Shown one piece after another: positions 1 through 11,489 of a stretch of DNA of 64,000 bases (positions are counted from its first letter, which is position 1; the number at the start of each line of letters is the position of its first letter). The position numbers and the translations under genes were made by a program. The notes below the pieces were generated by a model that saw only the letters and a program-made list of their open reading frames with translations, ran no database searches and was not told the DNA's origin. Source of the stretch: Blepharisma stoltei (Eukaryota > Ciliophora > Heterotrichea > Heterotrichida > Blepharismidae); assembly GCA_914767885.1 (NCBI GenBank), contig CAJZBQ010000012.1, positions 908,501 through 972,500 of the forward strand, given 5' to 3'.

Positions 1-330
1 TAGGCACTATCCTTTTCCTAGATCCAGAAAAAATGGCGATTTCGCTAGTCTTACATGGAAAATAACCCAACTTTATAGCAAAAGACTTTCTTAACGCCTG
101 TTAGTGCTCAGAGTATGAAAGAATGGTCTTACCTCCTTCTGAGACTACCTTCACCATTTAAAGGTAGCAAAATGCTCCTCCAGATTGTGAGCTGATGATG
201 CTGTCGGTATTTTTATCTTACAGGCCGAGGACAAAGGTTTGGCTAATCCACCCAGATTAGTTTCTAAATGCGAGCCTATAGATCCCTCGGCAGTATCTGA
301 GATGGTAGGACTTCATTCGCCAAAACGTCG
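1..330. other. GC-richer non-coding block at left edge
   Basis: This stretch is clearly less AT-rich than its surroundings and has no convincing reading frame. Near position 33 it carries the ATGGCG motif, preceded by A-runs, that also marks one end of the GC-rich element families described at 19, 22, 25, 34, 53 and 56 kb. I read it as the inner part or right end of such an element lying in the gene that continues at 331. The element end is off the window, so this is an inference. Confidence 0.35.
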
Positions 331-769
331 AATTATGAAGCATTCGAAGATGCAGAAAAAGAATTAGTATCAAAGTCAAATAAAAAGATTAACGAAGGGA
401 TAGGATTAAAACTCAACAGGGTATCAAATATGAAAGTATTATTATAAATAATTATAATAGCCAATTTTTTATGGTTTATTGCCAACAATAAACGCTAATA
501 GGAATAGATTAATACAAATCGGGAATTATTCATATACAGAAGAGACTCTTTTTCAATGGCTCGTAATTACTTTTGATTGGGTTGATGCTATGAGAAAATA
601 TTATCCGTTTTTAACAAGCTTTAGGGAAATAGAAAAATTAGTTAACCAACATTTTCTAGAGTTTAGCAAGCTTGAAGAAATAAAGAAATTGATTAAAAAT
701 AAAGATTCAGAATTAAAGCAGTTAGAAAGCTATGAGCTTAAAATAATTGAGAAATTCAAGAGTGATTAA
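331..769 (+). CDS. 3' part of an unidentified gene, weakly dynein-stalk-like
   Basis: An open frame from about 331 (...YEAFEDAEKELVSK) runs to 435. It continues after a 25-nt GT...AG gap (436-460) as PIFYGLLPTINANRN... and stops at 769. The product end is rich in Lys, Glu and Leu (EIKKLIKNKDSELKQLE) and probably coiled-coil. The run ETLFQWLVITFDWVDAMRKYY recalls the entry to the microtubule-binding stalk of dynein heavy chains (a W-x-x-A-M-x-x-Y pattern), but the match is short and the protein ends soon after, so I give no name. The start lies upstream, interrupted or hidden by the block at 1-330. Removing 25 nt is needed to keep frame. Confidence 0.5.
436..460 (+). other. Putative 25-nt intron
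   Basis: The gap starts GTATTA and ends ATAATAG, is wholly A/T apart from its ends, contains a TAA stop, and its removal joins the two halves of the 331-769 frame. It is longer than the 15-16 nt introns elsewhere in the window, so a very short IES is the alternative. Confidence 0.4.
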
Positions 770-850
770 TATATTATGGTTTCATTCAAAATATTTATAA
801 AAAATTTATTTATCTTTTACAGGATTATGTTTATTATAATCTTAATTATC

Positions 851-1110
851 TAACTCCCCTCATTATTGATCGAATGATCCCAGTCGTTTGATCAAGGATA
901 GGGGTTTAAAAAATTTTAGAAAAAATTATATATAAAAATAATATATATTGCTTTTACTATTTTGGTGTGCTTTTTATATAGAGGGTTAAGATAGTAAATA
1001 ATAAAATTATTAAAATAAAAAATTGATTTAATTTAAATATAATTGATCAATTTGGTTGCATGCTAATTTTCATGTATGCCTTTATATACTAAATAAACTA
1101 TATTTTACAG
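851..1110. mobile_element. Decayed copy of MITE-3
   Basis: It starts TA-ACTCCCC and carries TTGATCGAATGATC followed by the inverted TTTGATCAAGGATAGGGG, the same terminal and subterminal sequence as the full-length element at 45486-46056. The A/T-rich interior also resembles the reverse complement of that element's interior. The right end is not clear. It lies just after the stop of the preceding gene. Confidence 0.5.
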
Positions 1111-1597
1111 AATTTAATCAATAGAATAAATATCACAATAAAATAAATAATCTTTGATTAGTTATACTGTTTTACCTTATATGCATACAGTTTTAATAAT
1201 TATTTTGATTTTCACTTTAGATTATCTACCTTTTATAGATCATTGCATTGACTTCTTTTTTTGGTTTTTCTTTATAAAAATTTAAAGAATCTGGCGTGTT
1301 TGACTTCACTGAATGACCTGAACTTTTGAATGAGCTAAGAAAAATATGAGAGAGGCTGAGAAGTCTAAGAAGGCTGAAGAACAAATTTAATTTTATTATT
1401 GGCCTATTTTTGCATTATCTTCATCATTTTTGTTAACTAATCAGTAATGCATTGCTATTATTTATTAGCACATAATAATTCATTCTGCATTAAAAATCCT
1501 CATTTTTTGCTAAATATTAATTTTAGAAACTGCAATATATAATTTTTATATGATTATGTAATAAATGACTTCTCATTGATAATCTTTCTATAATAAA
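1111..1597. other. AT-rich intergenic region
   Basis: No frame with coding character was seen on either strand. The last 40 nt before the 1598 start (ending TCTTTCTATAATAAA) resemble the sequence just upstream of the three paralogues (ATTCTTCTATAATTAA), so this end probably holds the promoter or leader of the membrane-protein family. Confidence 0.4.
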
Positions 1598-2263
1598 ATG
1601 CTAAGTGATTATGAGATTGCAAGAAAGTTGCAAGATGAAGAGTACAATTACTGCATGCCTCCTAAACGAAACTCAAATGAAGAAGTAAAGCAGCCGATAG
1701 AAGCTAATAGTGTTCATCTAGAATTTAACCCTGCTCAGGTAAATCAACAAGGTTTTAATCAATTTATTGCTCCTCCTGCTACTTTTCCTCCTCAAGCTAA
1801 TAAGCAAGCTATTGTTCAAGCTTCTGATCCTCCTAACGACGATGAATCTAAATTACAAAAATTCAATAAAATTATAAAATTTGCGAAGTATACTAAATAT
1901 TTTTGCATTATTTACTGCATATTTGCTTTTGCGTACGCTGCGACTTGTGTTTATGGATTGATGGCATTCTGAATTTTAGTCTTTTTGGGATACTGGGCAC
2001 AATGATATTTACAAATAGTTCTGCTAGTTTTATATATGATTATCCTTGTAATAGGTACAATTCTAAAAATCGTTTTGTTAGCTATTGTCACGAATAATAT
2101 TGCTTTTATAGTTATAGTTGTCGTCGATGTTATACTCACTGTCCTTTATTTGGTTTTTCTTTATAAATTTTTCAAGCTTCTGCCAAACATAGACGAAAGC
2201 GAGCGAAAAGAGATTTTGGCAATAATGCATCCTGAGAAGCCTGAAGAAAATAAAAACTCATAA
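1598..2263 (+). CDS. Four-helix membrane protein with MIU-like N-terminus (family member 1)
   Basis: With TGA read as Trp (at 1970 and 2012) this is one uninterrupted 221-codon frame. Residues 2-14 (LSDYEIARKLQDE) match the pattern D-x-x-[IF]-A-x-x-L-Q-x-E of MIU-type ubiquitin-binding helices. A Pro/Gln/Asn-rich linker follows to about residue 95. Then come four hydrophobic segments, about residues 105-127, 130-150, 155-175 and 178-200, and a charged tail (NIDESERKEILAIM). Three paralogues lie at 12.4, 13.8 and 14.9 kb; this copy is the most divergent. A protein of this shape could couple ubiquitin recognition to a membrane, but that is inference; I do not recognise the family. Most of the hydrophobic part lies downstream of the first Trp-coding TGA, so reading TGA as stop would lose it. 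Confidence 0.75.
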
Positions 2264-3423
2264 TTAATAATATATAGTTTTGGCTTTACAAATTTGGAAG
2301 CGATTAATTGATTTTTAATCTATTAAATTTCATTTTTATAGCAGCACTTGGCATGCCAGCCATCCTTCTAATCTGCAAAGCATTATATTATGTATGCTAT
2401 AGACTGACTTAGCCCAGGAGCACACATCTTGTTGAATATCAATTCTATTCAATATGCTGAAGTTTGCAAAAAAATTTGTTGAAGCTCTAGTATCAATTAT
2501 AGGATGCTTGGCTCTTTCTCACAAAATTATGAGAAAACGAGCTAGCAAGATATTCTATTAGCCATTGAAGCCTTTTTCAACAGAAAGGAAGAAATTAGTA
2601 ATTTAGCTAGACCATTAAAAAAAAGGATAAATGAATTTTCTTCTCACTTTGCCTCCGAAATGTGGAAAATCAAGGCATGTTAAATAAATGCTAAAAGATT
2701 TGACCCAATTCGTTCAAATACTTATAATTGCGTGCAAAAAAGCAGAATATAGCAAAATGACACTGATTGCATGACTATCTTACTCATTTAATCGGCTTTA
2801 ATGCAGCTCTAATGGTTTTATAATTTATTTTATTGTAATGGGATAATTTTTTATTGAAATAAATAATCAATTAAAAATTTAGTCTTTTTTTCATTTTGAG
2901 TCATATAGGCCTCCTCTATAGCAAATATACAAACCTTCAGCCTAAACTAGCTTTATCTTCTTAAATTTTAGCATAAAATTTAAGTATTAGTATCTCTTAT
3001 AAGAAAAATCTGAAAAATAAAGCCTTAAGAAAACTTTTCTCATCCAAAAATGGCAAGCTTATAAGTTTAAAAAGATTTTATCTGATAAACAACTTTGTTT
3101 TCTAGTAGAAATATAAAGCTGCTTCTTGAAGTTTATAGTATGTATGCTAGTTCTGAGAAAGTATCATAGCAAATTTTATAGGAATATGGCCTCTTTTGAT
3201 TTAAATTAATAAAGCATGCTCATTATATGCGCTTTATAAAGTGTATACTAAAGATTTACTTAATCAAGTATCATTTCTTACAGTATGCATTAACAAATTT
3301 GAAAAAGAGAAAGTAAATAAACGAAAAAAAATGAATGACAGAAAAGAAATATTTCATGGATTTCAATACAAATTTTAGATAAAGTCTTATAATTCGAATT
3401 AATAATCTCTGACTTGAAAATCT
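2264..3423. repeat. AT-rich duplicated flank (copy 1)
   Basis: No gene is seen. The first 150 nt recur at about 5660-5800 and the part from about 2840 to 3423 recurs at 6190-6713 and 8160-8537, always ending against the 3' end of a kinase gene or remnant. Numerous point changes show the copies are not recent. The sequence is therefore part of a segmental duplication, not a free-standing element. Confidence 0.6.
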
Positions 3424-4698
3424 CTAGCTTTGCTGAGAGAGGGTTGGGCTTGATAGAGACTCAAACCAAGGATCCTTTAGAGCATCTCTTGCAGAAGGCC
3501 TGAGCTTTGGTAATGGTTCTGTCAATCTCAAAATGAAAGCGCATGCAAACTTAGAAATATTTCGCTTAGGCTCATGCTTAAATGAAATTTTACAGTCTCG
3601 ATTTTTTTGAAGGATTTCTTGATTAGTCTTGCCCCAAAATGGCATTCTCCCACAAAGCAGTATATACAAAATAACTCCTGTACTAAAAACGTCTACTTTT
3701 AACCCATATGAGCATTTTCTGAGAATTTCAGGAGCCGTGTATCCAGGGGATCCACATCTAAGCGTAAGTGCGCCATTTACTTCGGTAGCCAAACCAAAGT
3801 CAGCAAGCTTGAAATTGCAGTCATCATCTTCAGAGACCATTAAAATATTTTCGAGTTTCAGATCTCTATGTACAATGTTAAGTGAGCTCAAGTAGCTTAC
3901 AACATCTAATAGTTTTTCTGTAAATCTTGCAGCTGTTTGTTCATTGAATTTTTTTCTTTTCATGATCCTGTCATACAAATCACCTCCCTCTAAATAGTCA
4001 ATAACTATAATACTCTAAAATATTTGTGCAGGTATTGATTATATGAGACAAATCAAAATAAAAATTTTATATTCACCAGTAGAGGGTATAAATAAATAAA
4101 TATGAGTTGTACTCTCATAAACATAATGAAGTTTAACTATATTTGGGTGATTCAGCTTCCTCATGAATTGTATTTCATTCATGAGATTTGATAGGTTCAC
4201 TTGATGACCAATTATAATATGTTTGTCAATAGACTTTACTGCAAACATATCACAAGTGTCATTGCTTGCTGCCAAATAAACGGTTCCAAAAGATCCACTG
4301 CCAATTTGCTTTATCAGTGAAAAATCAATTTTGAAGTTTGCCATAATACAAACTGAGGATAGATGCATAATTCATGCTTCTAGAGTTTCCTCGTTTTTTA
4401 CATAAAAATCTTTCTTACAGCTTTGAGTGCTGACAGAAAAGCCGAATCTTCTCAATTCACCGTTGTCTTCTTCGAAAGCCTCAACAATTTTCCAATCAAG
4501 CAGTGTTGATTTCTTTATAGAATTAGTACCAATCTTAACTAGGCAATCTTGGCTGAGTATAAGGGTGGCTTCTATCAGATCTTCATTTTTTTTCTTATGC
4601 TGAACTGTTGTTCTAAAAGTTTCTGGAAATTTATCCCTCGTATCAAGGGTCCAGAAGTTTTTTATAATTAGGTTTTCAGAATCTAGAAATACTGACAT
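3424..4698 (-). CDS. PH-domain CAMK-like Ser/Thr protein kinase, copy 1 (IES-interrupted)
   Basis: It reads from MSVFLDSENL at 4698 through a PH-like domain (about residues 1-110, ending in the typical acidic stretch plus ETLEAWIMHL, Trp from TGA). A full kinase domain follows: glycine loop GSGSFGTVYLA, lysine VKS, catalytic HRDLKLEN, DFG, and APE in GSPGYTAPEIL. The overall style (GVILYILLCGRMPFWG) is that of CAMK-group kinases. The mature length would be 395 aa after removal of an 87-nt IES at 4006-4092 that splits subdomain V. An upstream in-frame Met at 4755 exists, but copy 2 begins at the equivalent of 4698, so I use that start. Likely role: lipid- or membrane-recruited signalling kinase (inference from the PH domain). 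Confidence 0.88.
4006..4092. mobile_element. 87-nt IES in kinase copy 1, absent from copy 2
   Basis: The flanks join as AACTA|AATAAATATG, which is exactly the uninterrupted sequence of the paralogue near 9136. The block is bounded by TA at both ends, is strongly AT-rich, brings stops into the kinase frame, and its removal restores YLVIDYLEGGDLY-type sequence. This paralogue comparison fixes both boundaries to within the TA ambiguity. Confidence 0.9.
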
Positions 4699-4744
4699 AT
4701 TTTTTATTAATTGCTCTTTTGACGTATAAAAATTTGTTAATATC

Positions 4745-5600
4745 TTAGAAATCAAATTCTCGGATATTAAGATTATCAGACGCTTCTTGAAAGTTATCTT
4801 AAAAAACTAAAAAATATCAAAGATGAATTAACTAAAATGCTCAACTAAGTTTAAAATGGGTATTTTTAATTCTTGAACCTTTTTTTATTTTGAAAATCAA
4901 GCTATAAGTGATTTTGCATTTTAGTATCCTATTCTATCAATATTTGTATTTTTCAAGTAGCTTTTAGAACCCAAAGCCAATTTTTATAAAATTTATTAAA
5001 AGCCTACTTTCTTACTTTAGTTATCTACAGCCTATAAATTATTTAGGATTAATACCTATTTATTGGCCCGCAACTATAATGTCAACATAATCAACAACTA
5101 TTCTATATTCCGGTGTTAAAATTCTAATCAAATCAGAGTTTTTATCTATCATTCGGTATTTTATAAAGAGTTGAAATAAGCTTTTATCTTAAGTTTTTCT
5201 TTGATAATAAGGTATTTATGAGTATTTTATGGAGTCGAATTCTTATTCCCTAAAGAGATCAAGTTTTTTAATTTCTAAGTGCTTGCAATCTTGTGAAGTT
5301 AGAAATCAAATTCTTGCATATTAAGATTATCAGACGCTTCTTGAAATTGTATTAAAAAACTAAAAAATGTCAAAGATAATTTAGCTAAAATGCTCAACTA
5401 AGTTCAAAATAGAAATTTTTAATTCTTAAAGTGTTGTTTTATTTTAAAAATTAAGTCATTGGTGATTTTGCATTTTAGTGTGCTGTTCCATCAATATTTG
5501 TATTTTTAAGTAGCTTTTAGAAAACCCAAAGTTAATTTTTATAAAATTTATTAAAAGCCTAAATTCCGGTGTTAAAATTCTAATCATATATGAGTTTCTA
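4745..5600. repeat. Tandem duplicated kinase 5' flank
   Basis: Two similar AT-rich blocks (4745-5130 and 5300-5600) share AGATTATCAGACGCTTCTTG, the AAAATGCTCAACTAAGTT run and many further matches. A third copy follows the second kinase at about 9755-10150. They mark the upstream side of the duplicated kinase unit. No coding frame is seen. Confidence 0.6.
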
Positions 5601-5639
5601 TCTATCATTCGATATTTTATAAAAAGCTGCACTACAGCT

Positions 5640-6713
5640 TTAGCGTGCTCTAGTAGTCTGAAGAAAATAAAAACTCATAATTATTAATATATAGTTTTGG
5701 TTTTACAAATTTGGAAGCGATTAATTGATTTTAGTCTATTAAGTTTCATTTTGCAACAGCACTTCACACACCAGTCATCCTTCTAATTTGCAAAGCATTA
5801 TAAAAAATATGAAATTAGATCAATTAGCTGATACAAAAGAAATTGAAGCTAAATATTAAGATTTCCCAATTAATAATTAAGAAGAATATAAGCCGACTTA
5901 ATCTGTTGACATTTCATATTGGCCATTCTTTTTAATGCACATTAGAATTTTCACATTCGGAATTTATAGCTTTCATAATAACCAAGTCTTTTGGGTGATT
6001 ATAAGATATGCACTTTTTTTTTCATATCAGAATACATAATCTTAATTTGAATTATGAAAATTTATTGTGCCTTTACTGCTGGTTATAAAATATCAGCACT
6101 GCATATATAATATGATGAGCTATTTTACCTATGTTTTATAGTCTAATGGCTTTATATTTTATTTCATTATAGTGTGATAATTTTTTTTATTGGAATCAAT
6201 AATCAATTAAAAAAGTTTAGCCCTATTTTTTTTCATTTCCAGCAGTATGAGTCTCTCTATAGTAATATGCAAACCTTCAGTTCTAACTTGACTTTATCTT
6301 CTTAAAATTTTAGCACAAAATTTAAGGATTCGTATCTCTCAAAAGAAGAATTAGCAAGCTTATAGATTTAAAAAGACCTTTATTAAACAAACGACTTTAA
6401 TTTCAAGTAAAAACATATAAATGTCGATTTCTTGATGTTTATAGTATGCATGCTAATTCTGAAAAAATTATTATAACAAATTTAATAGATTAAAAAAGCA
6501 TGCTCGTTATATGTACCCTTATAATGAAAAGATTTACATAATCAAGTATCATTTCTTACAGTATATATTATCAAGTTTGAAAAGAGAAAGTAAGTAAACG
6601 AAAAAAATGAATGTCGACAAAGAAGTATTTCAGAGAATCAGAGAAATCAATACAAATTTAGGTAGAGTTTTAATAATTCAAATTAATAATCTCTGACTTG
6701 AAAGCCTCTAGCT
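5640..6713. repeat. Duplicated flank (copy 2) with a scrap of the membrane-protein gene
   Basis: It begins with CTGAAGAAAATAAAAACTCA-TAA, the last codons of the 1598-2263 gene, followed by copies of that gene's 3' flank and then the kinase 3' flank. It therefore records an old duplication of the whole 1.6-3.4 kb region in which the membrane gene was lost except for its tail. Confidence 0.6.
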
Positions 6714-6853
6714 TTACTGAGAGAGGGTTGGGCTTGATAGAGACTCGAACCAAGGATCATTTAGAGCATCTCTTGTAGAAAGTCTGAGCTTTGGCAATGA
6801 ATCAATCAATCTCAATATGAAAGTGCACACAAACTTAGAAATATTTTGCTCAC
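6714..6853 (-). pseudogene. Kinase C-terminal remnant
   Basis: Only the last 45 or so codons survive (QNISKFVCTFILRL...DPWFESLSSPTLSQ), collinear with the ends of the kinases at 3424 and 8538. The frame stops making sense at 6856, where MITE-1 copy a begins. No other kinase sequence is found on the far side of the element, so the loss is a true truncation rather than an excisable interruption. Confidence 0.8.
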
Positions 6854-6855
6854 TC

Positions 6856-7237
6856 CTACCCTCCCTTGTTGAGCAATACCATTGGAAAACCCACCCTCCT
6901 TTAGATAACAAAATTGTTTTTTCGAAAAATTTTAATGAAAAAAATATTTTGATATAGTGATAATTAGTATAATAAATCTCTATAAAAATTTTGCTTTTTA
7001 AAATTTAAAAAATTTCAATTTGTAAAATTGAGATTAAATTTAATTTGCAAAATTTATGTTTTAAAATGCAATATTTTTAAAAAATTAAACGGAATTAGCT
7101 AGAGATTTTATTATAATAATGATCACTTATATCAAAATTCTATTTCCTAAAAAATTTTTGTTCGCTCATTGCGGAGGGTTTTTGTGCAAAATATATGGAT
7201 TTTTCTAATGGTTTTGTTCGCTCACGGAGGGGTAGTT
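6856..7237. mobile_element. MITE-1 copy a
   Basis: The left end CTCCTACCCTCCCTTGTTGAG and the right end CTCACGGAGGGGTAG are imperfect inverted repeats. Inside each lies a second inverted stretch (AAAACCCACCCTCC / GGAGGGTTTTTGTGC). The interior is A/T and shares AAATTTATGTTTTAAAATGC and GGAATTAGCTAGAGATTT with the other six MITE-1 copies. It borders the kinase remnant. Confidence 0.8.
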
Positions 7238-7289
7238 AGAAAAAAATTCATAATTTTTTTATTTGATGAATTTCTAAAATTATAAATCA

Positions 7290-7975
7290 GCTAATATTAA
7301 AATGAAAACATTCAATTTCTAAAAATATTCGTTCTGATATAATTAACCATAAGGAAATTTAAATTCTCAGAATTTTATTATTATGATAGCCAATGTTGAA
7401 GTTGAGTATATCAAATAGAAACTCAGCAATAGCCTTATCAGAAGGCTTGCCAATTAGTTTTTAATAGAGAGTACTGTATTAAGCAGCACTGGAAAGGTGA
7501 GCTCTAATAGAGTGGCCATTGTAAACTGAGCTTAGTTGTCTTAATAAATAGTGTTTTTGTTTTAATGTCAGCAAAAAATAGAAGAAAAGCCCATAATTTA
7601 AAGCGTATCTTCAGAAAGCTGCTAAAATAAATTCATAATTGTTTTTATCTGATAAATTTCTAAAAATTATAAAGCAGCTAATATTGCAAAGGAAGAATTC
7701 AGTTTCTAAAAATATTCGTTCTACTATAGTTAGTCAGAATTTATTACTATGATAGCCAATGCTGAAATTGGGTATATCAAATAAAAACTCAGTAATAGCC
7801 TGATCAGAAGGCTTTCCCATTAACTTTTAATAGACAGTGTTGTATTAAGTAGCACTTTTAAGGTTAGCTCTAATAGAGCGGTCATTGCAAGCTGAGCTTA
7901 GTTGTCCTTAATAAATAGTGCTTTTGTTTAATGTCAGTGAAAAATAGAAGAAAAGCTCATAATTTAAAGCTATAA
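7290..7975. repeat. Two tandem copies of an about 310-nt AT-rich repeat
   Basis: Copies at about 7290-7610 and 7670-7975 share long runs such as TCAGAAGGCTTGCC / TCAGAAGGCTTTCC and AATAGTGTTTTTGTTTTAATG. A third is at 11030-11350 and a partial fourth near 13065-13215. No terminal inverted repeats or frame were found. They look like duplicated spacer, possibly an old gene fragment. Confidence 0.6.
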
Positions 7976-8537
7976 GATTAAACTTTTCGATATTGCTCAT
8001 AGCTAAAGCTTTAGAATTATAACAAAGGTTGACAATTTTGGTATTGAAAAAAGATAAATACAATAGAGTGGAGAGCAAATTTATCCTCATTATTTCTTTA
8101 GCTCTTATAAGAAAAATCAAATTAAATAAAGCCTTGAGAAAATAAATCTTATCCAATATTAGCAAGCTTAAAGGTTTAAAAAAAATTTATCGGATAAGCA
8201 ACTTTGTTTTAAAGTAGAAACATATAAAAGCTGATTTCTTGATGTCTATATTTTGCATGCTAGTTTGAAATAAGTATTATACCAAATTTTATAGGAATAG
8301 GGCTTCTTTTAATTTAAATTGAAAAATGATGTATTCTATATGTGCCTTTATTAAGGTGTATGAAAAGATTTACATAATCTAGTATCACTTCTCACGGTAT
8401 GTATTAACAAGTTTGAGAAGAAAGAGAAGTAAACGAAAAAAAATTAATGTCGAAAAAAGAAATATTTCTGAGAATATCAATACAAGTTTAGGAATAGTAT
8501 TAATAATTCTAATTAATAATCTCTGACTTAAAAATTT
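7976..8537. repeat. Kinase 3' flank (copy 3)
   Basis: It is collinear with 2840-3423 and 6190-6713 (for example the AAAGAAATATTTC-type run just before the kinase stop). An open minus frame at 7908-8165 has no similarity or codon character that I trust and lies wholly within the repeat, so no gene is called. Confidence 0.5.
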
Positions 8538-9743
8538 CTAGCTCCGCTGATCAAAACAATGCTGAGAAAGGCTTGGGCTTGATAGAGACTTGAACCAAGG
8601 ATCATTTAGAGCATCTATTGCAGAAGGCCTGAGCTTTGGCAATGGTTCAGTCAATCTTAAAATGAAAGCACACCCAAATTTAGAAATATTTTGCTTAGGT
8701 TCATCCATAAATGAGATTTTGCAATCTCTATTTTTTTGAAGGATTTCTTGATTAGTCCTGCCCCAAAATGGCATTCTACCGCAAAGAAGTATATATAAAA
8801 TAACTCCTGCGCTAAAAATATCTACTTTTAACCCATATGAGCATTTTCTAAGAATTTCAGGAGCTGTGTATCCAGGGGAACCACATCTAAGCTGAAGTGC
8901 ACCAGTTACTTCAGTAGCCAAGCCAAAGTCAGCAAGCTTGAAATTGCAGTCATCATCTTCAGAGACCATTAAAATATTTTCAAGCTTCAGATCTCTATGT
9001 ACAATGTTAAATGAGTTCAAGTAGCTTATAACATTTAATAGTTTTTCTGTAAATTTTGCAGCTATTTCTTCATTTAAAATTTTTCTTTTCATGATCCTAC
9101 CATACAAATCACCTCCCTCTAAATAGTCAATAACTAAATAAATATGAGTTGTACTCTCATAAACATAATGAAGTTTAACTATATTTGGGTGATTCAGCTT
9201 CCTCATGAATTTTATTTCGTTCATGAGATTTGAGAGGTTTCCTTGATTGCCAATTATAATATGTTTGTCAATAGACTTTACTGCAAACATATCACAAGTG
9301 TCATTATTTGTTGCCAAATAAACGGTTCCAAATGATCCACTGCCAAGTCGTTTTACTAGTGAAAAATCATTTTCGAAGTCTGTCATAATGCAAACTGAGG
9401 ATAGATGCATAATTCAGGCATCCAGAGTTTCCTCGTTTTCCACATAAAAATCTTTCTTACAGTTTTGAGTGCTGCTGACCGAAAAGCCGAATCTTCTCAA
9501 CTGGCCGTTATCTTCTTCAAAAGGCTCAAACATTTTTCAATCAAGAAGAGAGAATTTCATGGATGAATTCGGACTAATCTTAACTAGCCAATTTTGGCTG
9601 AGGAAAAGGGTGACTTCTATGAAATCTCCAGATTTTTTCTTCCGAAAAACTGCCGTTCTAAAGGTTTCCGGAAAGTTCTTCCTCATATCAAGTTTCCAAA
9701 ATCTATTTTGAATTAGGGCTTCAGAATCATCAAATACTGACAT
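8538..9743 (-). CDS. PH-domain CAMK-like Ser/Thr protein kinase, copy 2
   Basis: This is a single uninterrupted frame of 401 aa with no IES or intron. Residues 1-110 form the PH-like domain (MSVFDDSEAL... to ENEETLDAWIMHL). The kinase domain follows, with GSGSFGTVYLA, AVKS, HRDLKLEN, DFGLA and APEIL all present, so it should be active. The Trp at the C-terminal helix of the PH domain and others are encoded by TGA. Compared with copy 1 it differs by scattered substitutions and lacks the 87-nt IES. The C-terminus is slightly longer (FDQRS). The upstream flank is related to that of copy 1, so regulation is probably shared. Confidence 0.92.
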
Positions 9744-11029
9744 TATTTTCTAATTTACAATTTTGTATTATCTTAGAAATTAAATTCTCATATATTAAAA
9801 TTATCAGATTGTAACTAAAATTTTCTTAAAAAAGACTAAAAAATATCGATGATGATTCAACTAAAATCCTCTAGTAATTTCTAAATAAAAATTATTAATT
9901 TCCAATTTTTTTTTTTAAAGATTTTGACTTTTAATTTTAGCATACTATGCATAATTATTTGGAAAATTCAAAGTTAATTGTTATAAAATTTACAAAAGCC
10001 TACTTTCTTAATTTAATTATCTTCAGCCTATAAATTATTTAGGATTAATACCTATTTACTGGCCCACAGTTGTGATGAACTACAAATTTCGACAGCTATT
10101 CTAAATTCTGGTATTAATATTGGAAATTTAATCATACATGCATTTGCATTTACCATTTAAAATTTACATAAAAGCTGTAATATGCTTACTTAAGTCTTTT
10201 CTGTGATAAATAAGGTATTTATGAGTAATTTATGAAATTGAGCTCTATATTTCTAAATAGATTAAGTTTTTTAATTTCTAATTTTTTTAAGGGAATATCT
10301 AATTCGTAAATATTTTAAAACTCTAAGGATCTGATTGCTAAAGGGTTTTTATTAGTATATTTACTCTTATTTCGATAGAAATTATAAATTACTGATAGAA
10401 AATGAGAGTTATTATTACTGTAATAAACTCTTCATGAGCCAGAATTTAGCTATTCGTTAATAAAATTTAAATAGAAAATAATTGATGATGCAAAATAAAA
10501 TATTGATTATAAGCAATAACTATGTTGATAAATAAATATTCATTAATATTTGGCTGTTGCTGCTCTAAATAAGAATGCTCATGAAACCAGCAGCTTTCAC
10601 TGCTAATGTAGCTAAAAATAGTTGCCGACGAATCGAGAGCTTTTTTATTCTCATTTGTTAAAGAATTGGCATGTGATATCCACTTTTTTAGTTAAAAATC
10701 AATGCAGTCCATATTTAAACATCTTTAAAGAAGTATGAACAGAATTTTGTCAGAAATTGAAATGTGATAGGCACTTTAAAGAGAATTTCATGTATTTTTG
10801 AAAATTATTTCAACTTATAAAATTCATAATTATTCCTATAAATCTAATATATTGATTCTATTTAGCTTTGTGCAAATTTTTTAATTTAATTTCTACTAAT
10901 TTGTAATTATAAGTTCTTTCGAATAAATTTGCGTGCTTTAAGATTATATATAAGCTTAGAAAGTTGTTAAAAAATAGTTTCATAATATTTTTATCTCATA
11001 AATATTGAAAATCATAAACAGCTATATTA
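9744..11029. other. AT-rich intergenic region
   Basis: The first 400 nt repeat the kinase upstream flank (see 4745-5600). The rest is very AT-rich and shows no coding frame, inverted repeat or RNA gene that I can support. Confidence 0.4.
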
Positions 11030-11350
11030 CAATGAAAACATTCAATTTCTAAAAATGTTCGTTTCGATATAGTTAATCACAAGGAAATTTTATTTGAAAA
11101 ATTTTATATAATCAGAATTTTATTATTAGAATAACCAATGTTGAAGTGGAGTGTGTCAAAATAGAAACTCAGCATTAGCCTGATCAGAAGGCTTGCCAAT
11201 TAATTTTTATCAGACAGTGCTGTATTAAGCAGCACTGGTAAGGAGAGCTTTAATAGAGTGGTTATTGTAAATTAAGCTAAGTTGTCCTTAATAAATAGTG
11301 TTTTTGTTTTAATGTCAGTGAAAATAGTAGAAAAGTTCATAATTTAAAGA
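11030..11350. repeat. Third copy of the about 310-nt spacer repeat
   Basis: It is collinear with 7290-7610 and 7670-7975, including AGAAACTCAGCATTAGCCTG and TTAATAAATAGTG. Confidence 0.6.
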
Positions 11351-11489
11351 CATGGGATTAAACTTTTTGATTGGCTGTTTTAAATTGCATAGCTAAAGTT
11401 TGAAAAAAATTTATTATAACAAGGTAGACAATTTTGATATGAATAAAAGATGAATACAATAGAGAGGTGAGTGAATTTGTCCTCGTTAT

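Noticed and set aside
7908-8165. 85-codon minus-strand frame
   Set aside because: It spans duplicated AT-rich spacer. The related copies do not keep it open, and its composition is just that of AT-rich DNA.
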